A stretch of DNA of 64,000 nt from CAYQMF01 sp964418595 (GCA_964418595.1 CAYQMF010000004.1:53821-117820); one strand, 5' to 3'. Numbered from the stretch's first letter, positions 43,792 through 53,219 are shown. A program made the numbers and translations. Notes: generated by a model not told the origin, from the sequence alone.

Positions 43792-45471
43792 TCAGAAGCT
43801 CGCACGCACTTCCACGCGTGCGGTGCTCCCGAACCCACTGCCCCCCGACCAGCTCACGCCCTGCGCATTGGCCACGAACCCGGGCACGAGCGGCATCGGC
43901 ACGTCGACCAGCGCGCGTCCCTGCGCGTCGCGCGCCAGGAACAGCGTGATCGCCGGTGTCGTGCGCAGGAGGCACGCGCTCTGCGGCAGCGGCAGCGCCT
44001 GCACGTCTGCACCGAGCACGAGCAGCGCCGCGGCCCCGAGATCGGCGTGCTGGTAGTCGAACCGGATCGTGACGCTGTTGCCGCCGGAGACGGTCGCCGC
44101 GAGCTGCGGGCCGTTGCACGTGGACCCGAAGGCCGTCACCGTCGCGCCCAGCTCCAGCCCGAAGTAGTCCGCCAGCGCGCGGCCCAGCTCGCCGCCGTTG
44201 CGGCGGTAGTCGTCGTCGGTGGCCCACGCCACGCCGTCGGGTCCGCGCCCGTAGGTCCCCTCGTAGGTGATCGCCATCACCGGCCGCTGCCCCGTGCCGG
44301 TCCACTGCGGGATCGAACTCCAGCGGTCGTGCATCATCGACTCGACGAACGGTCGCGTCGGCGCGCCGGCCGAACTCGACTGCGTCGTGCCGCGCGCCGC
44401 GAACGGACTGCGCGCGCGGAAGGCCGCGATCCACTGGCCCTCGATCTGGTTGACCACGGGGATGACCCCGCTGTTGTTGTTGATGATGTCGAAGTTTGCG
44501 TTGGCCGTGTGCTGGAAGTGGAACGGATAGCTCACGCCGTGCGAGCTGTGCAGGTTGAGCAGCACCTCGATCGGGTTGCTCGCCGGCGCCGCCACCGTGC
44601 CCATGAGTGCCTCGATGCGCGAGCGCAGCGCGACGATCTCCGGCACGGTGCTCGCGTACGGGCGCGCCCACTGCTCTTCGAGGTTCACGCTGTCGGCGTT
44701 GGTGCGGTAGTTGCCGAGGAACACTCCGTCGGGGTTGGCCATCGGCACGACGTCGACGATGAGCCGGTCGAGCATCAGCTCCGCCAACGGCTCACCCGAC
44801 AGCAGGAACGAAACGAGGCCCTCGGTGACGAAGTACGCCGTCGTCTCCGCAGGATGGACCGCCGTGTGGACCCACACCCGGCGCTTCTGCGCATCCGGCA
44901 CCGTCGCGTCGGTCAGCTCCAGCATGTGGATCGGGCGGCCCTGGCGCGACGTGCCGAGCGTGGCGAAGCCGCGGATGCGCGCGTGCCCGAGCACGGTCTG
45001 CAACCACGCGTCCTTCTGCGCCACGAGGTACGGGAAGAACTTGGCGAGGCGCAGCGCACGCACCCCGGCCGGGGTCTGCAGCGTGAACCGATGCTGCGAT
45101 CCCGACACCGTCGGCGTGGCGCTGGTCGGCACGCGCCCGTAGCGGCCGAACGTCACCCCGTCCGTGCTCAGCGCCCACACCGGCAGGATCACGTCGGTGT
45201 AGCCGGCGCGATCGACGGTGATGTTCAGCGTCTCCCCGGTCGGGCGCAGGCCGCCGATCTCGGCGTGCCACCAGCGCCGGTAGCTCGACGGCAGCACGCC
45301 GTCGGCGGTGCCGTTGTCGTTCTCCATCGCCAGGGTCACGTTGAACGCGCTGCCCTGCGCGCTCACCGTGGCGGAGCGTAGCCGCATGTTCTCCCGGTCG
45401 TAGCGGACCGTGGGTTGGGCGGCGAGAGTCGGAATGAACCCGGCGATCAGGAGGCACGCGGCGAGACGCAT
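43792..45471 (-). CDS. Secreted M14 zinc carboxypeptidase with lineage-type C-terminal domain
   Basis: 559 residues from ATG 45471, signal peptide to about residue 19. Residues 20-125 are an N-terminal beta domain. The M14 domain spans about 140-440: H206-P-A-E209 and H308 (NLHSSHG) bind zinc, NPDGVFLGNYR is the substrate-carboxylate loop, and E404 (TYEGTYG) is the catalytic Glu. Layout is like cytosolic-type M14 carboxypeptidases, but exported. The last ~110 residues are the beta-domain shared with other secreted proteins here (LLVLGADVQALPLPQSACLL). TACCTT 6 bases upstream fixes the start. It would trim C-terminal residues from peptides outside the cell. Confidence 0.88.
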   Translation of the reverse strand: MRLAACLLIAGFIPTLAAQPTVRYDRENMRLRSATVSAQGSAFNVTLAMENDNGTADGVLPSSYRRWWHAEIGGLRPTGETLNITVDRAGYTDVILPVWALSTDGVTFGRYGRVPTSATPTVSGSQHRFTLQTPAGVRALRLAKFFPYLVAQKDAWLQTVLGHARIRGFATLGTSRQGRPIHMLELTDATVPDAQKRRVWVHTAVHPAETTAYFVTEGLVSFLLSGEPLAELMLDRLIVDVVPMANPDGVFLGNYRTNADSVNLEEQWARPYASTVPEIVALRSRIEALMGTVAAPASNPIEVLLNLHSSHGVSYPFHFQHTANANFDIINNNSGVIPVVNQIEGQWIAAFRARSPFAARGTTQSSSAGAPTRPFVESMMHDRWSSIPQWTGTGQRPVMAITYEGTYGRGPDGVAWATDDDYRRNGGELGRALADYFGLELGATVTAFGSTCNGPQLAATVSGGNSVTIRFDYQHADLGAAALLVLGADVQALPLPQSACLLRTTPAITLFLARDAQGRALVDVPMPLVPGFVANAQGVSWSGGSGFGSTARVEVRASF

Positions 45472-45477
45472 GCGGAG

Positions 45478-45483
45478 AAGGTA
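45478..45483 (-). promoter_or_regulatory. -10 hexamer TACCTT, 6 bases before ATG 45471
   Basis: Leaderless spacing; indicates the carboxypeptidase gene has its own promoter although it lies 40 bases behind another minus-strand gene. Confidence 0.45.
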
Positions 45484-45511
45484 GCGTCCCGCCGCGCCGC
45501 GGTTGCGGCGA

Positions 45512-46429
45512 TCAGCCGAGCACGACGTACGCGAGCACGATGCCCATGGCATCGATCTCGTCGGTCGCGTGCTTCTGGTAGGTGGCCTTGATGGTGATCA
45601 CCGTGCCGGGGTTCAGCACGACCGGCGGGTTCGGTCGACTGGTCGTCATCTGCACCGGGCAGTTGCTGTTGCTCCAGTCGAAGATCGTCGCGTTGGAGTT
45701 GGTCTTGTTGAGCATCTGCAGGCGGATGCCGCCGCAGTGCAGGTGTGGCCCGGCGGTGAGGATCGTCATGCGCGTGCCGACCGTGTAGTCGGTCTGCCGC
45801 ACGTCGGTCCCCGACCCAGCCGGCACGTTGTAGCTGCTCGTGCAGTTGACGATGTCGGTCCACCACGGCCGGACCTCGATCAGCGGCTGCGTCGCCGGCT
45901 GCATCGTCATCGAGTACTGGTAGTACACGGTCTGCGGCTGGAGCGTGAAGTTCTGCATGTGCAGGTTGCACAGGTACGTGTCCGTGCTGCGCATGCGGTA
46001 GCCGTAGCCCTCCGGCAGCGCGAACGGGATCCGCTCGGCGCCAGCCGCCGCGAAGCGTTCGCCGCCGATGAACGAGCAGGTGAGGTCGGTGTTGCGCCGG
46101 TTGATGAACACGGCGTGGTGGAGGTACACCTCGACGGCGTTCACCGGCGTGCGCGCGGTGTCGATGATGCGGCTGTCGAAGCCGGTCATGTAGCCGTCGC
46201 CCATGTTCGGCACGACGAGGAACTGGTCGAGCTCACCCGGCAGGGTGCGGCCGCCGACCACGCGTCCGGCCGGGATCGTGTAGGGGCCGAGGTGGAAGAT
46301 CTTGATCTGGCCTTCGGTGCCCGCGGTGGGGGCGGGGCTGCTCGGATCGAAGGAACTGGTCTGCGCGGTCAGGACCGTCGTCGCCGCGAGGGCGCAACCC
46401 AGCGCGAAGCAGAGGGAGGACGTCTTCAT
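45512..46429 (-). CDS. Secreted protein, possibly SURNod19/copper monooxygenase-like fold
   Basis: 305 residues with signal peptide (LAATTVLTAQT). Motifs EVYLHHAVFINRRNTD and GPHLHCGGIRLQML, plus LPEGYGYRM, recall the stress-up-regulated Nod19 / PHM-type jelly-roll, in which paired His bind copper. Cysteines are several and could form disulfides. Assignment is tentative. It starts one base after the stop of the gene at 46431, so both are in one transcript. Confidence 0.5.
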   Translation of the reverse strand: MKTSSLCFALGCALAATTVLTAQTSSFDPSSPAPTAGTEGQIKIFHLGPYTIPAGRVVGGRTLPGELDQFLVVPNMGDGYMTGFDSRIIDTARTPVNAVEVYLHHAVFINRRNTDLTCSFIGGERFAAAGAERIPFALPEGYGYRMRSTDTYLCNLHMQNFTLQPQTVYYQYSMTMQPATQPLIEVRPWWTDIVNCTSSYNVPAGSGTDVRQTDYTVGTRMTILTAGPHLHCGGIRLQMLNKTNSNATIFDWSNSNCPVQMTTSRPNPPVVLNPGTVITIKATYQKHATDEIDAMGIVLAYVVLG

Positions 46430-46430
46430 C

Positions 46431-47507
46431 TCAGTTGAACCTCATGGCCGGGACGAGCGGGCCGCTGTAGGACGCGACGGCCGCGTCGGCGTCGAAGTGG
46501 TGGATGTGGGTCGCGTAGCCGCGGACGAGCGGACGGTAGGTGCCGAGGCGGACCTCGACGTTGTTGGTGGCGTGCACCTGCGGCAGGAGCGCCAGCATCT
46601 GGAACTGCAGGCGCACGTTGGCGAGGCTCGACTGCGGCGGCACGGGCCAGGTCGTGGCACCGAACGCGGGCACGTTGCCGTTGCCGTCGGCGAGCGTCTG
46701 CACGTCGGCGAGGATGTCGTTGTGCAGCAGGCACCCGGGCGCGTTGAAGAGCGTCAGGTCGAAGGGCAGCGGGATGCTGAGCCAGCTCGTGCGCGAGCTG
46801 CCCAGGGTGTTCACCACGAACGAGCCCGCGCCGAGACCAGTGCCCGCGCAGGCGATGGTGGCGCCCGGCGCCATCTGGCCCGCGACGGTCATCGCGGCGC
46901 CGTGGCAGCCGAGCCCGTTGCTCGTGGCCGTGCCGTCGAACGGCCCGTTCAGCGGATCCAGTTCGGCGTCGAAGTGGCAGTTCGCGGCGTTGGCGCCGGA
47001 GTTGGTGTTGCCGCGCCCGCGCAGCTCCACGACGAGGCCGTTGCCGGCGTAGGCGAACGGTGCGCTGAAGGGCACGGTGAACACGCCGCCGGGGCCGCCC
47101 CAGGGGCTCGGGTCGACCATGCTGTCGGCCGGGAAGTTCAAGTTGGTGACCAACGCGACCCGGGTGAGCGCCCCGCTGTGGTTGGCGGCGAACTGCGGCA
47201 CGCTCAGGTTCGGCGTCGTCGCGGCCGGCGCCAGCAGGATCTCGAAGCTGGCGAGGGTCCCGCCCGCCGAACTCCACGACGGACCGTCGTAGCGCAGTGA
47301 GACCTGGGTGAGCGAGGCCGGCCCCGGCATCTCCGTGGCATCGAGCACGCTCTGGGAACGGAACGCGGCGCGCATCAGCAGGTTGGTGCGCGCGTTCATC
47401 TCGCCCTGGTCGCGCACGCTGCGCGCCGGGACGAAGATCTGGGCGACACCGGCGGGGGCGAGGAGCGCACCGGCCAGGAGCCCGAGGTGGATGGTTCGCA
47501 TGGGCAT
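46431..47507 (-). CDS. Secreted protein of unknown function with lineage-type C-terminal domain
   Basis: 358 residues, signal peptide (HLGLLAGALLAPAGVAQ). N-terminal ~200 residues are a beta sandwich (ASLTQVSLRYDGPSWSSAGG; GGVFTVPFSAPFAYAGNGLVVEL). From residue ~220 the shared C-terminal domain appears (GLGAGSFVVNTLGSSRTSWL ... FNAPGCLLHNDILADVQTLA). A second ATG two codons later is equally possible as start. No enzymatic signature. Sandwiched in a minus-strand gene run with 27 bases to the upstream gene. Confidence 0.65.
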   Translation of the reverse strand: MPMRTIHLGLLAGALLAPAGVAQIFVPARSVRDQGEMNARTNLLMRAAFRSQSVLDATEMPGPASLTQVSLRYDGPSWSSAGGTLASFEILLAPAATTPNLSVPQFAANHSGALTRVALVTNLNFPADSMVDPSPWGGPGGVFTVPFSAPFAYAGNGLVVELRGRGNTNSGANAANCHFDAELDPLNGPFDGTATSNGLGCHGAAMTVAGQMAPGATIACAGTGLGAGSFVVNTLGSSRTSWLSIPLPFDLTLFNAPGCLLHNDILADVQTLADGNGNVPAFGATTWPVPPQSSLANVRLQFQMLALLPQVHATNNVEVRLGTYRPLVRGYATHIHHFDADAAVASYSGPLVPAMRFN

Positions 47508-47534
47508 GGTTCTCGGGGGAAGGAGTCTCTCAAG

Positions 47535-48509
47535 TCACGGCTGCACCACGGCACGCAGCGCGTTGCTCGCGGTGAGCCCGAGGGGGTTGCGGGCGTCCTG
47601 CACGAACGCCTGGAAGAAGAAGGAGCGGCCGACGAGGCGCGGGTTGTTGGGGATCGGCCACGTGAAGGTGGCCACGCCGCCGCCCGACCCAAAGCCCGTG
47701 CTCGCGGCGGACTGCGCGATGAGCTGGTCGATGAGCACCGCGCAGCCCGGCGCGCCCACGATCCCGAGATCCAGCGGCAGCGCCAGCCCGTTCCACGTGG
47801 TCGTGCTGCTGCCGAGCACCGCGAACACCACGCGTCCGCCGGGGATCGCGTGCACTTCGGACTGGAACGGCACGTTGACGCGCGCCGGCGCGCGGGCGCC
47901 GAGCAGCGGCAGGTGACCGTCCGTGCCGGCACAGCCCGCGCCGATCGGTTGCAGGTGCGCCCCGTTCACGAAGAGCATGTACGGCACGCCCGGGATGTTG
48001 CTGTCGGGACCGTAGAAGCCGAACGAGTCACCCGACGTGCTGTTGTTGGCGTTGACCGACTGCCCGACCCCCGTGAAGCGCACCGGCCCCGGCGTCGTCG
48101 GCGCCTGGTACTTGAAGGTCCAACGGTTGTCGAACTTGTCGACGTGCGTGATCGCCGGCCCGGTGCCCGCGATGGTGCGCGTGTTGGTGCCATCGACGAA
48201 CTCGCCCACGTCGGTCTCCATCGCGAAGCCCGCGAGCCCGAGCCCCGGCCCGCCGTCGACGCGCACGGCGACCTCGATCGCCTGTCCGGGCGCGAGCACG
48301 CGCGCGATGGTCGCGATCGACATCGTCACGAGACCGTTGGCGTTGGGGTTGCCCGAGTGGCACTGCCCGCACGCCGGAAGCTGGCTCGTGAGGTTCGGCG
48401 GCGCCCCGAAGTCCGTCGGCAGCATCCCGGTCGAGCGCGGGATGGCCGGAGCGAGGAGTACGGACGCGGGCGCGAGCGCCAACGCGGCGAGGACGCGAGG
48501 TCGTGGCAT
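47535..48509 (-). CDS. Secreted choice-of-anchor V-like protein with CXXCH motif and lineage-type C-terminal domain
   Basis: 324 residues. Signal peptide (RVLAALALAPASVLLAPA). CGQCHSG near residue 47 is a c-type heme or heme-like CXXCH site, followed by a reelin-like beta domain (HVDKFDNRWTFKYQAPTT; VGQSVNANNSTSGDSFGFYG) as in choice-of-anchor V proteins. Residues ~210-324 are the shared C-terminal domain (FAVLGSSTTTWNGLALPLDL ... GAPGCAVL). May bind heme or sit in an extracellular electron-transfer setting; the di-heme enzyme gene is 2 kb away. TAGCAT on the minus strand about 20 bases upstream may be its -10. Confidence 0.7.
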   Translation of the reverse strand: MPRPRVLAALALAPASVLLAPAIPRSTGMLPTDFGAPPNLTSQLPACGQCHSGNPNANGLVTMSIATIARVLAPGQAIEVAVRVDGGPGLGLAGFAMETDVGEFVDGTNTRTIAGTGPAITHVDKFDNRWTFKYQAPTTPGPVRFTGVGQSVNANNSTSGDSFGFYGPDSNIPGVPYMLFVNGAHLQPIGAGCAGTDGHLPLLGARAPARVNVPFQSEVHAIPGGRVVFAVLGSSTTTWNGLALPLDLGIVGAPGCAVLIDQLIAQSAASTGFGSGGGVATFTWPIPNNPRLVGRSFFFQAFVQDARNPLGLTASNALRAVVQP

Positions 48510-48528
48510 GGCCTGACGAGGGGGGAAT

Positions 48529-48565
48529 GCTAGGCGGAACCGGGGGCGCAGCACAGCGGAGCTGC
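48529..48565. repeat. Dispersed 37-base repeat, copy 1
   Basis: Begins GCTAGGCGGAACCGG and matches 53373-53409 at 32 of 37 positions without gaps. Its minus strand carries the TAGCAT -10 of the gene starting at 48509, so it may be a duplicated promoter segment. Confidence 0.55.
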
Positions 48566-48993
48566 TGGTCTGCGGGCTGATCGGGCGGATCCGGCCTCCG
48601 GGGCGGGGCGTCTTGTGGGGTCTCGGTGCGTGTTCCCCTTCCGCGTATGCCCACCCACGCGTGCCGACCGCCGAACCGGAAGACGCTGGGATCTGCTTCG
48701 CCGACCCAGGCCGGCGTTGCTCGACCGCTTTCGCCGGATGATGCGATGGGGCGCGATCGATCCTGGAGTCGAGCGATCTGCAATACACGTGGGACCGGAA
48801 TCTCGAAAGGCGCCGCCTCGTTCGGGCCGGACGACGAGGAGCAGTTCCGGCGCTGGGCGACGTCGATCGCCGGGAACAACCCCGTTCATCGTGACTCGCG
48901 CGCCACTCGTGGCGGCTCGACTCGTCGGACTCCGCTGCCCGGGTCGTAGGGTCCTCGCTCGGCAGCTCCAGGACCGCGGCACTTTCGTCGCGG

Positions 48994-48999
48994 TATCCT
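48994..48999 (+). promoter_or_regulatory. -10 hexamer TATCCT, 10 bases before ATG 49010
   Basis: TAnnnT hexamer near the start codon; very short leader. Confidence 0.45.
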
Positions 49000-49009
49000 T
49001 CGCCAAGCC

Positions 49010-50536
49010 ATGCCGCACACGTCGCTGCTCGCAATCCTGCAAGACCTGTCGCCTCTCCTCGACCGCCGCCGGTTCCTGGGAGGCGCGGCCGCGGCCGCCG
49101 CAGCGCTGGTGACTTCGGGACGGGCCACTCGCGCCGTGGTGGCCGGCGCGTCGTTCCGCGGCCAGCGGGTCGCGGTGGTGGGCGGGGGGCTCGCCGGACT
49201 CACCTGCGCGCTGCGCCTGCGCCAGGCGGGCGTCGTTGCGACCGTGCACGAGGCCGCCACGCGGCTCGGCGGCCGCTGCTGGACGCGCCGCGGCGACTTC
49301 GCCTCTGGTCAGCTCGCCGAGCACGGTGGGGAACTCATCGACCAGTCGCACACCGCCATCCGGCATCTGGCGCAGGAGCTGGGCCTGCGCCTCGACAACC
49401 AGCTCCGGGCCGAAGCCAACGGCACCGAGAGTGCCTTCTGGCTCGACGGTGCGCGCTATCCGTTCAAGGACGCGAGTCGCGACCTCGGCGCGCTGTGGCA
49501 GCCGATGCACCGCGACCTCGTCGCCGCGGGCTATCCGACGACGTACGCGAACCACACCGAGCGAGGCCGCGCCCTGGACGCGATGTCGCTCGCCGCGTGG
49601 ATCGAGGCCACGGTGCCGGGCGGACTCACCTCGCGGCTGGGCCGGCTCCTCTCCGTCGCCTACGAGATCGAGTACGGCGCGGGGGTCGGCGAGCAGAGTG
49701 CGCTCAACCTGCTCTACTTGCTGGGCTACAGCGGCCCGGGGCGCTTGCGCATCTTCGGACCCTCGAACGAGAAGTACCACGTCCGCGGCGGCAACGACCA
49801 GATCGTCGCCGGTCTGGGCGCGCAGGTCGCGCCGCAGATCCGGCTCGAAGAGCGTCTGGAGGCGATCCGCGTGGTCTCCGACGGGCGCTACCGCCTAACC
49901 TTCGCCACTGCGGCCGGTCCGCGCGACGAGACCGTCGATCAGGTCGTGCTGGCGCTGCCCTTCGCCGTCCTCGCAACCAGCGTCGATCTGACCGCCGCCG
50001 GGTTGTCGCCGCGCAAGCGCCAAGCGATCGCCGAACTCGGCCGTGGCCGCAATGGCAAGCTCAACGTGCAGTTCCAGACCCGCTTCTGGGAGGCGCTGGG
50101 GGTGAACGGCGAGACCTATGCCGACCGCGGCTACCAGGCGACCTGGGATGTCACCCGCAACCAGGCCGGCGCCCCCGGGATCCTCGTCAACTACACGGGC
50201 GGCGCCGTCGCGGCCGGCCTCACTGGCGCAGACCCGCTGCAGCGCGCGCAGGTCTTCGTCGGTCAGATCGAGCCGGTGCTGCCCGGAGCCGGTGCGCAGT
50301 GGAACGGCCGCGCCACGCTCGACACCTGGCACGACAAGCCACTCGCCGCGTGCAGCTATTCGTACTACCGGCCGGGACAGTACGTCGCGTTCGGCGGCGT
50401 CGAGGGCGAACGCGAAGGCGCCGTGTCGTTCTGTGGCGAGCACACCTCGCAGGATGCCCAGGGCTATCTCGAGGGCGCGGTCGAGACCGGGGAGCGCGCG
50501 GCGGCCGAGGTCGTGGCCGCGTTGCGCGGGAAGTAG
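49010..50536 (+). CDS. Tat-exported flavin amine oxidase
   Basis: 508 residues. Twin-arginine signal DRRRFLGGAAAAAAALV at residues 18-34, so it is folded with its FAD before export. Rossmann motif VAVVGGGLAGLTCALRLRQAG followed by HEAATRLGGRCWT (FAD-binding GGRxxT) and a C-terminal SFCGEHTSQDAQGYLEGAVETG FAD-contact segment typical of monoamine-oxidase/PAO-like enzymes. Oxidises amines, with O2 or another acceptor; substrate not inferable. A di-heme oxidoreductase gene converges on it 69 bases downstream, which fits a periplasmic redox set. Confidence 0.9.
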   Translation: MPHTSLLAILQDLSPLLDRRRFLGGAAAAAAALVTSGRATRAVVAGASFRGQRVAVVGGGLAGLTCALRLRQAGVVATVHEAATRLGGRCWTRRGDFASGQLAEHGGELIDQSHTAIRHLAQELGLRLDNQLRAEANGTESAFWLDGARYPFKDASRDLGALWQPMHRDLVAAGYPTTYANHTERGRALDAMSLAAWIEATVPGGLTSRLGRLLSVAYEIEYGAGVGEQSALNLLYLLGYSGPGRLRIFGPSNEKYHVRGGNDQIVAGLGAQVAPQIRLEERLEAIRVVSDGRYRLTFATAAGPRDETVDQVVLALPFAVLATSVDLTAAGLSPRKRQAIAELGRGRNGKLNVQFQTRFWEALGVNGETYADRGYQATWDVTRNQAGAPGILVNYTGGAVAAGLTGADPLQRAQVFVGQIEPVLPGAGAQWNGRATLDTWHDKPLAACSYSYYRPGQYVAFGGVEGEREGAVSFCGEHTSQDAQGYLEGAVETGERAAAEVVAALRGK

Positions 50537-50605
50537 GGCCGGTCCTGGGCGCGGGCGCGGCGCTCGACTCGCGGGAGGCCTGCCGCGCGCGCGGACGCTG
50601 TCGGA

Positions 50606-52204
50606 CTACGGCCAGTGCTTGGGCTGACCCCGCTCGTTGACGACGAGGTGGCGGGTGCCCGGCGGCAGCACGCGTAGCGTCTTGAGGAACTCGACCACGG
50701 CGTCCTGCTCCGCGGCGGACAGGGCGTCGAAGGCCAGCCGCTGACTGCGAGCCTCGCCATCGTGGTTGACGATCGCCTGCCGCAACGTCGTGAACTGTCC
50801 GTGGTGGAAGTACGGCGGCTCGTTCGCGGTGCCCCAGAGCTTGCGGGTGAGGAACTTGCGGTTGCCGGCGAAGAACCCGGCGGATCCGGCCGGTTGCTGC
50901 ATGTCGAGTCCCTCGACGTTGGGGTCGCCCGGACCTGAACAGATGTCGTGCAGCTTCATGTCGGTGAACGCCGGCACCATGGTCACGCCGCGCCGCCGCT
51001 CCAGGCGAGGCTGCGGCAGTTGGTTCTGGTTGAGGTCGATCGAATAGGTCGGCGCCTGGCCAGGCTGCAGGTTGCCGGGGGGGTTGAACGGATTCGGCTC
51101 CGTGAACACCGCGTTGTCCAACGGCAGCTCCGGGATGTGGCACGCGACGCAGCCGATGTCACGGAACCGTGTCTCGCCCAGCCGCACCGCCGCCTCGATC
51201 GCCGGATGATCGGGGATGATCCGCCCCGGGACCGCCAGCGTCGCCTGGAACACCGAGGCTGCGGTGACGTCGGCGCGCGTCATTTCGTCGCGTACGCCGT
51301 CCCCATCCGGATCGGTGCCCGTGCCGAAGCGTTCGGTCGACTGGATGCCGTGGTGGTGATTGAAGGCGTTGTTCGTGAACTGCCGGAGCGAGACCACCGC
51401 GCCGGCTTGGTGGAACGGCCGGATGATGAGACTCGGCGGCGAAGTCGGCCCCGTGCTGGCGACACTGGGCGCCGGCAGCCCTTCCACCTGCGACGCGTCC
51501 CAGACCCCGTCGGTGCCGCGCGCCAGGCGTCCGAACGACACGCCCTTCGAGGTCAGGAGGCGCGACTGGCCGGGCTGGATCCGGTCGCGGATCGCCTGCA
51601 GGTCCACGGTCATCTCGCGTGCGAGCAGTTCGATGTACCCCGCGCCGAACATGCCCAACGTGGCGCGATAGTTGGCGATCGACTGCAGGGTCGCCGGCTG
51701 GCCGTTCTCCTGGATGGCGCCCTTGGTGCGCGTGAGATCGGAATGGTCGAAGGTCGCGAAGTCGAAGCGATGGCCGAGCACGAACACGCCGGTGACGAAG
51801 TCGCCGCCGCCACCCGAGATGCCGAAGGGCGCGTTGTGGCAACCTGCACATGAGTTCGCGTCCATCGCCGACACGCGGTTGAACGCGCGTGGGAAGACGA
51901 GGGGTTGGGTGGGATCGACGAGCGGCGCGCCGGTGCCTTTCGTCAGCGGGCGTCCACCGCCCTCCTGCGTGGTCCATGGCGCATCGAAGAGGAGCTTGCC
52001 GTGCTCCAACAGCCGTCGCTGGGAGACGCGGAACTCGTCGCCGTCGCGCATGTGTTCGGGCACCGCGATTTCGCGGCCGATGTGCGCCGCGGCGATGTCC
52101 ACATCGGGCGCCGGGACCTGGGCCGCGAGGACCGAACCGGAAGCCAGGCAGGCGACGAGAGTCGCCGGCGGGGCAAGGAGGAACAGACGTGGGAAGGTGT
52201 GCAT
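50606..52204 (-). CDS. Di-heme cytochrome c oxidoreductase (DUF1111/peroxidase-like)
   Basis: 532 residues with signal peptide (LVACLASGSVLAAQ). Two heme-c sites, CAGCH near residue 122 and CVACH near 375, plus the family blocks RVSAMDANSCAGCHNAPFG, TPPSLIIRPFHQAG-like region, FRDIGCVACHIPELPL and PYFHHGQFTTLRQAI. Members are putative peroxidases or thiol oxidoreductases in the periplasm. ATG 52204 begins the signal; a longer in-frame start at 52252 is rejected because it adds a non-hydrophobic leader. Confidence 0.88.
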   Translation of the reverse strand: MHTFPRLFLLAPPATLVACLASGSVLAAQVPAPDVDIAAAHIGREIAVPEHMRDGDEFRVSQRRLLEHGKLLFDAPWTTQEGGGRPLTKGTGAPLVDPTQPLVFPRAFNRVSAMDANSCAGCHNAPFGISGGGGDFVTGVFVLGHRFDFATFDHSDLTRTKGAIQENGQPATLQSIANYRATLGMFGAGYIELLAREMTVDLQAIRDRIQPGQSRLLTSKGVSFGRLARGTDGVWDASQVEGLPAPSVASTGPTSPPSLIIRPFHQAGAVVSLRQFTNNAFNHHHGIQSTERFGTGTDPDGDGVRDEMTRADVTAASVFQATLAVPGRIIPDHPAIEAAVRLGETRFRDIGCVACHIPELPLDNAVFTEPNPFNPPGNLQPGQAPTYSIDLNQNQLPQPRLERRRGVTMVPAFTDMKLHDICSGPGDPNVEGLDMQQPAGSAGFFAGNRKFLTRKLWGTANEPPYFHHGQFTTLRQAIVNHDGEARSQRLAFDALSAAEQDAVVEFLKTLRVLPPGTRHLVVNERGQPKHWP

Positions 52205-52339
52205 CTGGAGTGGGGAGGGCGCCGAGAGGGAGAGTGAACCGGGCGGCCGCATGCCGCCCCCAGAAGCCTATCTCCGTCGGGCACGTCGGCCTCCCCCCCT
52301 CCCCCTGGTCCCCCGGCTGCCTGCCCCCTGGCGACAGCG

Positions 52340-52430
52340 CGGCACCGACCTGTACGTCCCAGCGTGCCTGGCGGGCCAGTGCCGCTCGGGACGAGTGCTC
52401 AGCGACGCCGCGTCCCCCAAGAGCCGCTGA
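52340..52430 (+). pseudogene. Remnant of a secreted-protein 3' end
   Basis: In frame it reads a degenerate tail ending VLSDAASPKSR and stop, aligning with VLSDAAS-like end ALSDAASLKIR of the gene at 55434 (stop 52430 corresponds to 57062). It shows that the duplicated block originally included the end of a homologous secreted-protein gene next to the transaldolase tail. Confidence 0.55.
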
Positions 52431-52448
52431 CCGCCGCCGGACCGCTGC

Positions 52449-53219
52449 TCACAGGAACCGTCGGATCCGGTCGTCGAGCGCGGTCTGATCCTGCGTGAAG
52501 CTCTGCAGCGCGGCCTCCGTGAAGATCCCGTCCCAGCTCGCGGTGCCGGCGCGGGCGCGCGCGAGCCAGCGCGAGTGCACGGGGATCTTGCCCTCCTTGA
52601 CGATCGCGGCGCGCTCATCGGCGGAGAGGTCGGGGAACAGTCCCGACAGCCCGTGTTCCTTCAGGAAGGTCACCAACTGCGCGCCGGTCATCGCGTCCAG
52701 GTTCTTGCCGGCCAAGGCAGTCATCGCCGCCGGCATCGGACCGGCCCACGACCAGAGCACGTCGAGACCGTCGCGCGCCGCGTCGACGCCGGGCGCGAAG
52801 GTCACTTTCGGGTCGACGTCGGTGCGGTCGGCGATCGTCGACGGCGGAAGTCCCAGGGCGAGGAACTCGCTCGCCGCCGCGGTGGGGATGGTCATTGTGT
52901 CGAGGCCCGCGAGGTCCGCGACCGGCTTGCCGGAGCGGATCGAGGCGCCGATCTGCTTCGTGTGCGAGCCGTGCTTGCCGTTCACCTCGCGCAGCAGGCG
53001 CTGGCTGGAGAGCGTCGCCTTCTCGCCCACGTTCTCGCCGTCGCCGAGCTTGTGGTCGATGACGAAGGCGTTCAGCCGGCCCATGAACACGTTGACCCAC
53101 GTCGGGCGCGCGACCAGCGCGATGAGCCAGTTCTGCCGCGCTGAGAAGCCGAGCGTGAAGTTCACGCGGATGCCGTCCTTGCCGAGGCGGCGCGCGGCGA
53201 ACAGGCCCGCGGGCGTCAG
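52449..53219 (-). pseudogene. Truncated transaldolase copy
   Basis: Corresponds to residues ~176-431 of the intact transaldolase at 57081-58376; in my reading the 771 bases are identical. The N-terminal 175 residues, including the Schiff-base K173, are missing, so it cannot be an active aldolase. The sequence switches at 53219/53220 into an IS630-type transposase remnant. An ATG at 53258 gives a 269-residue reading frame, but its first residues are antisense to the transposase remnant and accidental. Confidence 0.85.

Larger units (their letters stand above)
48510..49009. other. 500-base non-coding interval between divergent genes
   Basis: No convincing coding sequence on either strand. It holds the 37-base repeat at 48529-48565 next to the minus-strand gene and the -10 TATCCT at 48994-48999 for the plus-strand gene; nothing else was recognised. 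Confidence 0.6.

Noticed and set aside
48615..49112. Plus-strand frame of 165 codons in the 500-base gap
   Set aside because: Arg-rich, overlaps the start of the amine oxidase in another frame and lacks start signals or domains.
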